Source of the DNA: a virus
Direction: 5' to 3' (one strand)
DNA: 37,767 nucleotides
IMG/VR virus record: IMGVR_UViG_3300010885_035698
Coordinates: 1 to 37,767 of that record
In this document: piece after piece, positions 5,186 through 13,107 of the stretch
Numbering within the stretch: the first letter of the stretch is position 1
Layout: each line of letters opens with the position of its first letter
The notes under the pieces: model-generated
Databases searched by the model: none
Seen by the model: only the letters and a program-made list of their open reading frames with translations
What the model was told of the DNA's origin: nothing
Program-made: the position numbers and the translations under genes

Positions 5186-5529
5186 TAGTTGTTTCCATCT
5201 TCCGGCAGATCAATTACTTTACCTATTAAACTTCTAGCAAATTCATTACCGCCTAAAACTGCCCAATCGTAGGCAGTTAGTTCGTCGTCATCTACAGCTT
5301 CAGGATCTAAAGTTGGGTTAGCAATAACGTGAAAAGCAATCAAGTAGCTTACAATGTTAGGCTTGCTGTAATAAGCCGCCATCATAAGTATATTTCGATT
5401 TCCCTTATCTTTTAGCTCTAACAGCCTAGGAAACCTATCTAATAGCCTGTTCAAGAGTACCAGGTCTTCTCCTAGTAAGGCTCCAATAAACAAAGGTACC
5501 GCTTCTTTAATGTTACTTACTATCTTCAT
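5185..5529 (-). CDS. Small ankyrin-repeat protein
   Basis: The product (114 residues from the ATG at 5529) contains ankyrin-like helix pairs: FIGALLGEDLVLLNRLLD, NILMMAAYYSKPNIVSYLIAF and LTAYDWAVLGGNEFARSLIG, matching the G-x-T-x-L-x-x-A-A-x-x-x-x consensus loosely. The ATG at 5529 is preferred over a longer GTG start at 5580, because AAGGAG lies 7 nt upstream and the longer form would overlap the 58-residue gene. Ankyrin proteins mediate protein binding; in a phage this could be a host-interaction or assembly factor. It overlaps the portal start by one base and the upstream microprotein stop by 17 nt. Confidence 0.7.
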   Translation of the reverse strand: MKIVSNIKEAVPLFIGALLGEDLVLLNRLLDRFPRLLELKDKGNRNILMMAAYYSKPNIVSYLIAFHVIANPTLDPEAVDDDELTAYDWAVLGGNEFARSLIGKVIDLPEDGNN

Positions 5530-5689
5530 TAACTTGCTCCTTAGATGGCGCCTTGCATTTACATCGACACTTAATACCACAAGTAGGTAGTTCTGGGATT
5601 AGTTCGTCTGAAGCAACCTTAATAGCCTTGTCGGCAAGAAACTCAGCTTCTACTATTCCTCGTTTAATAAACTCTGATTGGTTTTCCAT
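5513..5689 (-). CDS. 58-residue Cys-rich microprotein
   Basis: A short frame starting at ATG 5689 with a helical, acidic N-terminal part (residues 1-33) and a C-terminal cluster of four Cys with basic residues (CGIKCRCKCK, residues 37-46). The spacing Cys-x3-Cys-x-Cys-x-Cys is suited to binding a metal ion or to a metallothionein-like site. The ribosome binding site is weak (TGGAAA). The stop lies 17 nt inside the following ankyrin gene. No family recognised; its position between a promoter-like AT-rich gap (5690-5769) and the ankyrin gene makes a real gene likely. Confidence 0.55.
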   Translation of the reverse strand: MENQSEFIKRGIVEAEFLADKAIKVASDELIPELPTCGIKCRCKCKAPSKEQVNEDSK

Positions 5690-5769
5690 AGCATTTTCCA
5701 GAAAGGTATTTGAAGTTTTACTTAAATCTGTTTTAATTTAAATTAGTATTTTTTATGAATAAATATTGT

Positions 5770-6435
5770 TTATTCCAACACCCTAAATATAAACGTTCGT
5801 TTGCGTTGTTGCGAATCGTAGATATCTATGTTCAAAACCTGACATACGTAGTCTTGCCCTTCATAAGTGCATACAAACTCAGGGGCATGTATTTTACCAT
5901 CTTGGCCCAGTTGTGCTACTGGCGGAGTCCAGGCAGGAGCTTGAGTTCTGTCTAATATGGGGAGTTCTAAAAGCAGCCAAGCTGGAGTTTCTTTAACCTG
6001 GTTAGCAGGCTGGTATACTATGTTTGTGCATTCTAAGGCTAACCGGGCCCCATACCATTCAATTTCAATAATCTTTTTAGGTAAGGCTGTAACGGTACTT
6101 TGATAGTTAAAAGAAAGGCCCCGGGAGTCGTTAGACTCCTCGGGGCCCTTAATAAGGGCATTACTGCTGGATCCAACAAGGGGGGTGGAAGCAACAGTAA
6201 TAACGCCTCCATTTACTAGGGTCGGAGATTGCCCTAAGCTTATACTAAAGTTTCTTTTATCGGCACTAGGAGGTACGGGAATGCTTGCCACCTCCGCCCA
6301 GCCTTTTGAGTTATCTGTGAGCTGCACAATATTAGCTGCAACTGCAGCCGGCCCTTTACCCACCTTTAGGCCTAACGGCCTAGTGGTGGAAGCGGGGTTA
6401 CGTTTAGACGGTAGCGGTTTGTTTGAGGGAGTCAA
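5770..6435 (-). CDS. Protein of unknown function, perhaps structural (221 residues)
   Basis: The frame begins with TTG at 6435, 32 nt inside the end of the preceding gene; AGGACC a few bases upstream is the only ribosome binding candidate. The N-terminal 30 residues are Pro/Lys/Ser rich and probably disordered, followed by a beta-rich body with TITVAST-like segments and a C-terminal strand-rich part (YEGQDYVCQVLNI). Possibly a virion or tail-associated protein by position near the portal, but no family is recognised. Odd: a 13-bp hairpin with one bulge (GGCCCCG/CGGGGCC plus GGAGTC/GACTCC, 6117-6147) lies within the coding sequence. Confidence 0.6.
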   Translation of the reverse strand: MTPSNKPLPSKRNPASTTRPLGLKVGKGPAAVAANIVQLTDNSKGWAEVASIPVPPSADKRNFSISLGQSPTLVNGGVITVASTPLVGSSSNALIKGPEESNDSRGLSFNYQSTVTALPKKIIEIEWYGARLALECTNIVYQPANQVKETPAWLLLELPILDRTQAPAWTPPVAQLGQDGKIHAPEFVCTYEGQDYVCQVLNIDIYDSQQRKRTFIFRVLE

Positions 6436-7861
6436 CTAGGTCCTGATCTAAGCCCATTTCTTCTACATCTTGCTCAGTAAGCTCGTTAATAGGGGTATTG
6501 GTTAGTTTACTAAGTTTAGGCTTACATGCATCATATGCAAAAGTTTTAGAAACGCAACAAACAAGGTTAGGGCCTATAGCTATTTTTATAAAGTTAGGGT
6601 CTTGGTTGAGCGCAACCCCTGCGTTAATTATACCTATCCGGTTTTCTAAATCTGCTAGGGACATTAAGCCTAAGCTGTAACAAAGGGCAAGAGTCATATT
6701 AGATAAAGTAGCTCCTTCGCTGTCCCTCATATCTATGCTTTTAGAATCTAAATACACCTTTGTTGTATTCACCAGCAGTTTGTTATCAATTGGATTAAAT
6801 TTTAAAAACTGACCGCTTTTGTCAAAACTAGGAGCTACTCCTAATAACAAGCACATCTTAGGGATTAGGTACACAGGGCTAGTGTGTAAAAGATCCAACT
6901 TCTTAACCTTGTAATCTATTGACCCCCACAAATTACAGTACGTGCCGTATTGTTGAGCTGCGTGAGTATCCGCAAAGAAAAGTTCTAGAACTTCCCTACA
7001 ACCAGCCAAAGCAGCTTGGCGATGCAAAATAGGAAATTTAAGGTCTATTTGCCTGGAAGCGTGGTGACTGGACTCTGTTCTATTTAGTAGCGATTTAAGG
7101 ACATGGTTAGCTATAGAAACCGCAGACTCTTGTATTTCAAACCAATGATGGTCCAAGGTGTAAGGCCAAATGGAGGTCTTTGAAGGCTTGCGCCATTTAA
7201 CCTCAACCCCTGGCTGGACATCCTTAGCAGATCTGCTTGCTTGAAAGCCAACGTGCCTGCTTACGTTTCTTGCTTGGTATGAACTTACTTGTGCGGCGTT
7301 TAAGTAGTTAAATGCCGTATCCACTCGGTCGGAGTAAGAGTAACGTACGTTTCCAGGCTTTTTATTATTACTGCCGTCCACAGACTGTAAGTCGTAACAA
7401 CTATTTGCTATTGCAGTTAGTAAGCTTTCATCTTGAGGTAAGTTTATGTAGCCCAGTAACCAAGCTTTCATGGCTTCTGTAAGCCGAACCTTCATTCCAG
7501 CAACCCCTCTAGTGCTTCTTGAGTTTCCGTTGTGTAGGTTTTTTCCGTGCGCCAACAACTTTAACATCTTTACTGTTTGGGGTAATAACTTTATTTGCCC
7601 CTTGAGCTCAGCTGCCGCCAAGGTAGTTGGATCTAAGATTACTAATCCGTTTAAATCTACCGGGATAGCTTGAGAAACTAAAACACAATTGTAGTAAGCC
7701 AACACTCGGTTGTTTGCAACTATAGGTATAAATAACCCGTGGGTTTGACTTAAAAAGGGATTTGTACCTACTTGCGCCCACCAGGTATTAGGTTGGTTAA
7801 AGATCTGTTTAACGTATGGGGTGAACTTAAGTGCGGATTCAAAATCACAAAAATATTGCAT
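6404..7861 (-). CDS. Protein of unknown function (485 residues)
   Basis: A 485-residue soluble protein starting at ATG 7861 after an AGAAAGG ribosome binding site. It contains regularly spaced aromatic and basic residues, segments such as RNVSRHVGFQASR and a C-terminal helix with acidic residues (TEQDVEEMGLDQDLVDSLK), which reads like a helix-hairpin-helix or peptide docking tail. No signal peptide, membrane helix or catalytic motif seen. It overlaps the next gene by 32 nt. It is preceded by a 16-bp perfect hairpin (7878-7915), which may separate its expression from the metallopeptidase/VWA gene upstream. Function unknown. Confidence 0.65.
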   Translation of the reverse strand: MQYFCDFESALKFTPYVKQIFNQPNTWWAQVGTNPFLSQTHGLFIPIVANNRVLAYYNCVLVSQAIPVDLNGLVILDPTTLAAAELKGQIKLLPQTVKMLKLLAHGKNLHNGNSRSTRGVAGMKVRLTEAMKAWLLGYINLPQDESLLTAIANSCYDLQSVDGSNNKKPGNVRYSYSDRVDTAFNYLNAAQVSSYQARNVSRHVGFQASRSAKDVQPGVEVKWRKPSKTSIWPYTLDHHWFEIQESAVSIANHVLKSLLNRTESSHHASRQIDLKFPILHRQAALAGCREVLELFFADTHAAQQYGTYCNLWGSIDYKVKKLDLLHTSPVYLIPKMCLLLGVAPSFDKSGQFLKFNPIDNKLLVNTTKVYLDSKSIDMRDSEGATLSNMTLALCYSLGLMSLADLENRIGIINAGVALNQDPNFIKIAIGPNLVCCVSKTFAYDACKPKLSKLTNTPINELTEQDVEEMGLDQDLVDSLKQTATV

Positions 7862-7877
7862 ACCATTTACCTTTCTT

Positions 7878-7915
7878 GGTAGGGGTTAAGGGGACATTAC
7901 CCCTTAACCCCTACC
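7878..7915 (-). promoter_or_regulatory. 16-bp perfect intergenic hairpin with GGGG-TAATGT-CCCC apex
   Basis: GGTAGGGGTTAAGGGG pairs with CCCCTTAACCCCTACC around a 6-nt loop in the 59-nt gap between the VWA gene stop and the 485-residue gene start. No T-run follows, so it is a poor terminator. The apex resembles the GGGGTAATACCCC leader hairpins at 1036 and 2316 and, like them, sits next to a ribosome binding site. Perhaps an RNA stability, processing or protein-binding element. Confidence 0.7.
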
Positions 7916-7920
7916 GGCTG

Positions 7921-9156
7921 TTAGTCAACTTTTAAGGTGGTACCATAAGGAGCCACCACTGTACTGTTCATTACCCAAATTACATCGACATCCGGCTTAG
8001 CGCCGAAATCTCCGTACCCGTCGGTAAACATCACTACAACGTCTACATCTATTTTCTTATCTTTGATGTGTTGCATGACTGGAACAAAGGAGGTACCTCC
8101 ACCGCCTGTAACTGCTGGAATGGGTTCGTACGGCTTGACCCAGGTGGCCTTATGTACCGAATAGTCACACTCAATCAAATACAGATCCACCTTGTACAAC
8201 CGTCGGATGGTATCCATTTCCGATATACCTGCTGCAATATCCTTGGGGCTCATAGATCCAGAAGTATCTATTGAGAATGCCAGTTTTGGCTTCTTTGCTC
8301 CAATACGACTAGTCAAGATAATGTCTTGGTAGAGGTAGCGTCTATTAGGTGGGGTAAAAGTGTGTCTATTACCTCGAGCTTGGCAAAAACGCTGCCGCAG
8401 GTAATAAGCCAAAACATCCTTCCAAGGAACCTTAGAAGTGTTAAGATTATCCACCATACGCTGCATAAATCCGGGGCAGTTACCAGCAAGTATACTTCTT
8501 GTAGCTGCTTCTAAGCCGGCTTCGGCCCATTCTTTTGCTCCTGCTGGAGCGTCTTCTGATCTTGGGCGCACGGCGACTCCTCCGTCGGTACCGTCGCTGC
8601 CACCACAACCGCCTGAACTTCCTACCATGTCTCCTGCCTCGCCGTCAAAGGTTTTATATACTTTACCTTTACCTTGAGCCATTAGCCGATCGTATACTTC
8701 TTCAATGGTGATTTCTTCTGGTGTAACTATATTAAACTTTTGGGCTGTGCAGTAGTCTGTAAGGTCTAGTCTAATACCCTTATTAACAAAATGCCCATCT
8801 AGCATGTTATTGATTAAGATGTCCCCTGCAATGTTCCACACAAGTGGATCCCGGGCTCCTCTACGAGAAAAGTGCCCCAATAACAAATGCATTACTTCGT
8901 GGGCTAATACAAAATGCGTCATGCTTTCCGAGCAATTACTTATAAACTTTTCGTTGAAAGAAATGTCCCCTGCTGCATTTACGCAAGCCGTAGTGCAAGA
9001 GCTGTCGGCAGGAATTACCCGCATATTACATTTCTCTAACAAGAAAGCCCAGAACGGAAACTCTTGGTACATCTTGAACATGGTTTTGGTTAACTGCTTT
9101 TTAACCTGTTCTATGTTTACAGTAAGCTGAGTAGGTGTAACTGCGCCTGTTGTCAT
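7921..9156 (-). CDS. Metallopeptidase-like (DUF2201) plus VWA domain protein, partner of MoxR
   Basis: A 411-residue protein of the COG3864 type. The N-terminal half has a zinc-peptidase motif, HEVMH (residues 86-90) followed by LLLGH. After a Gly/Ser/Asp-rich linker (about 170-205) comes a VWA domain with a complete metal-ion-dependent adhesion site start, DTSGSMS (about 295-301), and a TDG motif (in FTDGYGD). In bacteria such proteins work with MoxR AAA+ ATPases in chaperone-like remodelling of complexes. The start follows GAGG and overlaps the stop of the MoxR gene by one base, so the two are co-translated. In phages this pair is known but its target is not. Peptidase activity is plausible from the intact HExxH but unproven. 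Confidence 0.85.
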   Translation of the reverse strand: MTTGAVTPTQLTVNIEQVKKQLTKTMFKMYQEFPFWAFLLEKCNMRVIPADSSCTTACVNAAGDISFNEKFISNCSESMTHFVLAHEVMHLLLGHFSRRGARDPLVWNIAGDILINNMLDGHFVNKGIRLDLTDYCTAQKFNIVTPEEITIEEVYDRLMAQGKGKVYKTFDGEAGDMVGSSGGCGGSDGTDGGVAVRPRSEDAPAGAKEWAEAGLEAATRSILAGNCPGFMQRMVDNLNTSKVPWKDVLAYYLRQRFCQARGNRHTFTPPNRRYLYQDIILTSRIGAKKPKLAFSIDTSGSMSPKDIAAGISEMDTIRRLYKVDLYLIECDYSVHKATWVKPYEPIPAVTGGGGTSFVPVMQHIKDKKIDVDVVVMFTDGYGDFGAKPDVDVIWVMNSTVVAPYGTTLKVD

Positions 9157-10178
9157 TAAAGTACCTCAAATGGGGCCAACAAAGCTTTGTGCTTAGTGAG
9201 CCATTCTTTTGCTTCTGCTGATCGCATAACAGCCAGCATATATTTTTCATTTTGCTGGGAAAGTAGGCCTCCAAAGTACAACGAAGAAATCTCTGGGCGA
9301 ATGCTTAGCATAACTTTTGCCGCCTTACCGATTAAGGCAGGAGATTTAATAGCTCGGAAAAGCAAGTTAGACACCACTGCGTAGGTAAGCGATAGTTTAT
9401 TCGGTCCATCTTCATACGTGGCAGTGCCGTCCAAAAGCTTATCAATGTCTGGGAGCAGCTTAACCTCATTGCAGTATTGCATAAACCAATTGGATGCACC
9501 TTTGCCCACAGCTCCTTCTATTGCAGCTCTGTCCATGATTCCATGCTTGAGCAACCGAGACACCATTGTCCAACCTCTAGGAGTAGGAAAATTGCCATAC
9601 TCGTCTGTTGGGTCTGAGTAAAGGTGTTGCCCGGTGGTGCTGGCCATAAAGCCCAGTACGTGCTCATGGATGTCGTGGCCAATTGCCCAGTTACGCCATT
9701 GATCAAATTCTGCATTCATTTCTAAGATAACAAAGCGGTTACGCAACGGAGCACTCAGCGGATTAACGTGAGCTTTGTGGCCGGACTTGTTACCACAAGC
9801 CACGATCCACCAACCATCCCCTAGCTTATGTGGCCCGCAGCGACGGTCCAGGATGAATTGCAATGCTGCATTTTGAACAGACGGATCTGCCGTATTCAAC
9901 TCGTCAAAAAGGATAATTCCCTTGCCGTCCTTAGGCAAGAAGTCAGGCTTAGCCCACTCAACGTTAAACTCTGAGCCATCTCCCTTGCGGTTGATAACAG
10001 GTAAGCCTCGCATATCAACAGGCTCTAACATGCTTAAGCGCACGTCTTTTACCTCGTCGCCACCTGCGACTTGTTTAATGATCTCGGATTTTCCAATCCC
10101 GGGGCCGCCAAATATTAAAAGCGGAATATTTGCTGTGCGGTATTCTTTAAGGGTTTCGATGTAATTCTTAGTAGCCAT
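9156..10178 (-). CDS. MoxR-family AAA+ ATPase
   Basis: A 340-residue AAA+ ATPase with Walker A GGPGIGKS (residues 24-31), Walker B ILFDELNTA (about 89-97), a sensor 1 Asn in the VACGNKSG segment, an arginine-finger-like PLRNRF (about 145) and a C-terminal helical lid. The order and spacing fit the MoxR branch. MoxR ATPases remodel or insert cofactors into partner complexes through VWA proteins; the next gene encodes exactly such a VWA protein with one-base overlap. The ribosome binding site is weak. The acting substrate in the phage is unknown; virion maturation or host-complex remodelling are both possible. Confidence 0.88.
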   Translation of the reverse strand: MATKNYIETLKEYRTANIPLLIFGGPGIGKSEIIKQVAGGDEVKDVRLSMLEPVDMRGLPVINRKGDGSEFNVEWAKPDFLPKDGKGIILFDELNTADPSVQNAALQFILDRRCGPHKLGDGWWIVACGNKSGHKAHVNPLSAPLRNRFVILEMNAEFDQWRNWAIGHDIHEHVLGFMASTTGQHLYSDPTDEYGNFPTPRGWTMVSRLLKHGIMDRAAIEGAVGKGASNWFMQYCNEVKLLPDIDKLLDGTATYEDGPNKLSLTYAVVSNLLFRAIKSPALIGKAAKVMLSIRPEISSLYFGGLLSQQNEKYMLAVMRSAEAKEWLTKHKALLAPFEVL

Positions 10179-10203
10179 AGTAAAATCAAAATCATTTCTT
10201 TAG

Positions 10204-10458
10204 TTAGTTAGTGTCCGGATAGTATGCAATATGGGATTGAGGAGTCCAAGCGCTAACGGGAATTACGTCGCCTTGAATGCACAAAAAGAAACAGTTGGCT
10301 GAATTGCCTTTCTTGCCTTCGTACAACAATACGAAGGCCTTTACCGCATCTATAGATTCAAAATCTATTACTTCAGGGGCATCGGCAGAGTCCGATATCT
10401 TGATCAGCTTATATGGGGTATTAATTGGAGCTGTAATTGGAGTTTTTTCTTTAGCCAT
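10204..10458 (-). CDS. Small protein of unknown function (84 residues)
   Basis: An 84-residue soluble protein with a good ribosome binding site (GAGGTAGG) and a start that overlaps the end of the preceding gene by 8 nt. It reads as a small beta-rich domain (KLIKISDSADAPEVIDF, then VKAFVLLYEGKKG, then CFFLCIQGDVIPVSAW). No family recognised. It lies 25 nt before the MoxR gene and is probably in the same operon, so it may serve the MoxR/VWA pair. Confidence 0.65.
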   Translation of the reverse strand: MAKEKTPITAPINTPYKLIKISDSADAPEVIDFESIDAVKAFVLLYEGKKGNSANCFFLCIQGDVIPVSAWTPQSHIAYYPDTN

Positions 10459-10900
10459 TGGAGCCTACCTCTTCAAGTTCAGGTTCCAAGGGCACACCTG
10501 CAACTTCAGCCAATATGAACTCACAGGAATTTAGGTAGCTGTTGGTATGAGCAACTTGACTCAAGAGTTGACTGATAGGACTAGGGTTTCGTGTGTTGTT
10601 ATAGGCTTGCAGTTCCAGGAATTGTTTGCCTATTTCGTCTTTTAACTCTATACCGGTGGTTGAGTCGTGCTTGCCATACTTGTACGCATTGGCGTGAAAG
10701 AAGCTTGGCTCCATTACTGCCATGCCAAATAGATTAGTTATGCGGTTTATGTGGTTTAAGTTTATGTCTGTATTTGATCCTGCAATTATCCGCTCAAAGG
10801 TACCGGGATCTATTACAAATATCCTCATTAATTCTGGTTCACTAAAGACTCTTGTTGCTACAAGGCAACGTATAAAACTACTACAATAGGCCGTAATCAT
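10451..10900 (-). CDS. Protein with a possible Xre-like helix-turn-helix (149 residues)
   Basis: Starts at ATG 10900 after CGGAGC. Residues about 19-62 (FSEPELMRIFVIDPGTFERI, then NLNHINRITNLFGM) follow the helix pattern of Cro/CI-type DNA-binding domains: a helix, a turn with Asp-Pro-Gly, a recognition helix, then a helix ending in LFGM like the LAxxLGV of that family. The remainder is helical with an acidic C-terminus. It is the first gene of the MoxR/VWA operon, just downstream of a hairpin (10945-10977), so it may be its regulator. The HTH call is from pattern only. Confidence 0.5.
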   Translation of the reverse strand: MITAYCSSFIRCLVATRVFSEPELMRIFVIDPGTFERIIAGSNTDINLNHINRITNLFGMAVMEPSFFHANAYKYGKHDSTTGIELKDEIGKQFLELQAYNNTRNPSPISQLLSQVAHTNSYLNSCEFILAEVAGVPLEPELEEVGSNG

Positions 10901-10944
10901 GGTTGCTCCGTTTAATTACTAAATTTATTACTTAAGTTTGATAC

Positions 10945-10977
10945 ATAAAGTAGGGGCCCCCATGGGGGCCCCTTATG
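10945..10977. terminator. Perfect 20-bp GC palindrome with AT flanks
   Basis: GGGGCCCCCATGGGGGCCCC (10953-10972) is its own reverse complement; CATAA and TTATG extend the stem outward. It lies in the 97-nt gap between the stop of the 10998 gene and the start of the 149-residue gene. T-runs are short on both sides, so factor-independent termination is uncertain, but the position fits an operon boundary. Confidence 0.65.
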
Positions 10978-10997
10978 TTTATCAAAGGCAAGACCTT

Positions 10998-12071
10998 TTA
11001 CAGTCCGCCACGTAGCCCCGGGTGAGTGTCCTTTACCTTTAGCGACTTTGGAAAGTTCCAATCAGAGCTGCCACTGCCACCCGCAGCTTTAGGCTCTACC
11101 AAAACCGACTCTTGCCTCTGAGTCGGTTTTGGTGTACTTTCTACGCTAGAGATATGGGTACCCAAAGAGTCCATAGCTGCCCATGCCGATGAGTCTGAAT
11201 GAAAGCTGTCCACTGCCCTCGCGGCAATGAACACATCATATGGAGGAACTTGCAAGACTGCCTCCATATTATTCGGACTAATCGCCCAAGAGGGCGCTAA
11301 CGGCGTAGGTGTGCTACGCTTTTTCATGACGTACTTGACCGCTGCTGCCACTCCCAGCATTCCCGTAGGATCTGCAGCAATCTCCTGCTGCAGTGCTCGG
11401 AATCGGGCGGGATTATCTTGATAGATGATTTCATACATGGCTTCCTCGCAACAACCCATTGTGCGATAAGCCCTTAACACATGCATCCCTGTTGCCTTTG
11501 CAGTCATCTCTTTGAATCTGCGAAACGCTATCGTGCCGCTAGGGCCATTGCCCGTTACCATGGCAAGCATCAACTTTGACCCCCAGCTGTCAAAGTCTGG
11601 ATCAACTTCAAACGGCACCCACACAACGGGTTCGTTTAACTGAAACGAACCGTAATCTTTTACAAGTGCAATTTTATGGAATCGATGAACTGCCGCTTGC
11701 ATAGGCGTAAGATTTTTGTTGATGTACCATACCTCGGCAAAACTTTTTGGCGCACTCTCGGCCATCATTTCCAAGTCTAACGAAGTTATCAACGCTCCGC
11801 GATAGTGCCAGCTACCGCCTTGAAAAGCACTAATTTCAAGCTCTTCTTTTGCCGGCTTCCACGTTGTGTGGAATCCTTTATTACTATCGGGCACCAACGT
11901 GAGTTGGTGGTTTTCTACTACCCTCTGGTCGTCCGAGCCGTACAGCAGGGTAGAAACCATCAGATCCAGCTGACCAAAGGTTAGCCCGTAGTGTGGACGT
12001 TTATCTCCTTTAAGTTGATTGAGGCCTCCATAGCCCCTAGTTTTTATCGTCCTTGTACTCGTTATCGGCAT
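10998..12071 (-). CDS. Protein of unknown function (357 residues)
   Basis: A soluble protein with a strand- and helix-rich body and a Ser/Pro/Lys-rich, probably disordered C-terminal region (about 300-357). I prefer the ATG at 12071 because TTAGGAG lies 7 nt upstream; the longer frame from 12155 has no ribosome binding site and would run through a terminator hairpin at 12093-12120. An overlapping ATG 4 nt earlier opens only a 12-codon frame. No enzyme motif or family recognised. A 14-bp perfect inverted repeat lies in the coding region at 11098-11133. Confidence 0.65.
   Translation of the reverse strand: MPITSTRTIKTRGYGGLNQLKGDKRPHYGLTFGQLDLMVSTLLYGSDDQRVVENHQLTLVPDSNKGFHTTWKPAKEELEISAFQGGSWHYRGALITSLDLEMMAESAPKSFAEVWYINKNLTPMQAAVHRFHKIALVKDYGSFQLNEPVVWVPFEVDPDFDSWGSKLMLAMVTGNGPSGTIAFRRFKEMTAKATGMHVLRAYRTMGCCEEAMYEIIYQDNPARFRALQQEIAADPTGMLGVAAAVKYVMKKRSTPTPLAPSWAISPNNMEAVLQVPPYDVFIAARAVDSFHSDSSAWAAMDSLGTHISSVESTPKPTQRQESVLVEPKAAGGSGSSDWNFPKSLKVKDTHPGLRGGL
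11098..11133. repeat. 14-bp perfect inverted repeat inside a coding gene
   Basis: ACCAAAACCGACTC and GAGTCGGTTTTGGT flank an 8-nt loop. It falls in the Ser/Pro-rich C-terminal region of the 357-residue protein. No T-run of terminator length follows on either strand. Confidence 0.75.
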
Positions 12072-12086
12072 CCATGCTCTCCTAAT

Positions 12087-12120
12087 TGAAAAACCCAGTA
12101 TCCATGGGATGGTACTGGGT
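12087..12120 (-). terminator. Terminator or attenuator directly upstream of a ribosome binding site
   Basis: On the minus strand ACCCAGTA pairs with TACTGGGT around a 12-nt loop and is followed by TTTTTC. Six nt later comes the TTAGGAG ribosome binding site of the 357-residue gene. With so little room for a promoter after the hairpin, it may act as an attenuator or processing site instead of a simple terminator. Confidence 0.55.
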
Positions 12121-12198
12121 GCTGTTGTGGACCCTGTTTCCATATGTACGTACATATTGAAATACCACTAAGTATGTTAACGCAGGTATGCGGCTTAT

Positions 12199-12453
12199 TT
12201 AGCTGCTATCTATGTCCAGTTTTCGGCGTTCGCCCAGGTCTTCAAGGGTCAATTTGCCGTTGTCGGTTACCTTTAAGCGGTAGTAGCCTAAAAGTTTTCC
12301 TTTATTAGTAGTGGTACTAAGGACCAAAGCCAAAGCGTTACGGGCTTTACCGTAAAAAGCAGGCTCAACGGTAATAATGGCACCTCCTTCCCCTTGCGGG
12401 GAAAAGGAGGTGACAGCTTCCATAGGATCAGGTTCGTGTACTAATACTCTCAT
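12199..12453 (-). CDS. Small protein of unknown function (84 residues)
   Basis: Starts at ATG 12453 in an ATGA overlap with the stop of the upstream 216-residue gene, which implies coupled translation. The product is a small beta-rich domain (GGAIITVEPAFYG, ALALVLSTTTNKG, LLGYYRLKVTDNG). No family recognised. A 13-bp hairpin with a 2-nt bulge (CACCTCCTT-CCCC with GGGG-AA-AAGGAGGTG, 12381-12411) lies within its early codons. It is the last gene before the terminator-like hairpin at 12087-12120. Confidence 0.65.
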   Translation of the reverse strand: MRVLVHEPDPMEAVTSFSPQGEGGAIITVEPAFYGKARNALALVLSTTTNKGKLLGYYRLKVTDNGKLTLEDLGERRKLDIDSS

Positions 12454-13100
12454 GAATTAGCCCTCATTTGTTTAAATAAGGCTAAAGCTTCCCCTGAGCC
12501 TGGGCCATTTTTAGCCACGTAGGTGCAGTGAAACGGAGGGCCGTTCTTAGTGTTTAAATACAACCTACCTGCAGGATTAGATGGTAGAAAAAAGGAGATA
12601 GTGATGAAGTCCTTTATTCCTACCAACTGCCTAAGCTGCAGTTTTACGGGATCTCGGACTAAAATAGCTTCTTCTTCACAGCCGTATAGAATCTTATTGC
12701 CTTCTTTATCTGTAGCCATCCATTTAGCGTTGTTTAGCCAACTACTAAAGCCTGCCCATTGATCGTGGGGTACTCCTTGTAAGTAACGACTCCAACCCGG
12801 TTCTGGTGGAATAAAGCCTTCAGGAGCTTCTACGTCTTCTATAAGCAAAGAACTAGGCAGTTCAAAATTAACAACGTCTAAAGGCAAGTTGAACTCACTA
12901 GCGTAAAGTTCAAACAGGTTAATAGGGATCCGTAAATACATATGCATAGTATTTACAAAAGCAAAGTGATACTGAACTTGATACGACATTAAGTCTGTAT
13001 CAAGGCGTATGGTAGTTTCTTTAATTAAATCGCCACCCCTAGGGGTGATAATTTTCGTAGGTTGAAACAGCCTTAGTTTTGTAGGATCTGCAGATTCCAT
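12450..13100 (-). CDS. Protein of unknown function (216 residues)
   Basis: Starts at ATG 13100 with GAGG 7 nt upstream. A strand-rich soluble protein: repeated short hydrophobic segments (IKETTIRLDTDLMSYQVQYH, YLRIPINLFELY) and a central Pro/Gly/Trp-rich part (about 95-115). No motif or family recognised. Its stop overlaps the next start (ATGA). It sits in the run of small unknown genes 12199-16785 that has the density typical of phage early or middle regions. Confidence 0.65.
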   Translation of the reverse strand: MESADPTKLRLFQPTKIITPRGGDLIKETTIRLDTDLMSYQVQYHFAFVNTMHMYLRIPINLFELYASEFNLPLDVVNFELPSSLLIEDVEAPEGFIPPEPGWSRYLQGVPHDQWAGFSSWLNNAKWMATDKEGNKILYGCEEEAILVRDPVKLQLRQLVGIKDFITISFFLPSNPAGRLYLNTKNGPPFHCTYVAKNGPGSGEALALFKQMRANS

Positions 13101-13107
13101 AAGTACC

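Noticed and set aside
5185-5580. GTG start at 5580 for the ankyrin gene
   Set aside because: It lacks a ribosome binding site and overlaps the Cys-rich microprotein; ATG 5529 has AAGGAG 7 nt upstream.
10998-12155. Longer start (ATG at 12155) for the 357-residue gene
   Set aside because: It has no ribosome binding site and would translate through a terminator-like hairpin; the ATG at 12071 has TTAGGAG at good spacing.
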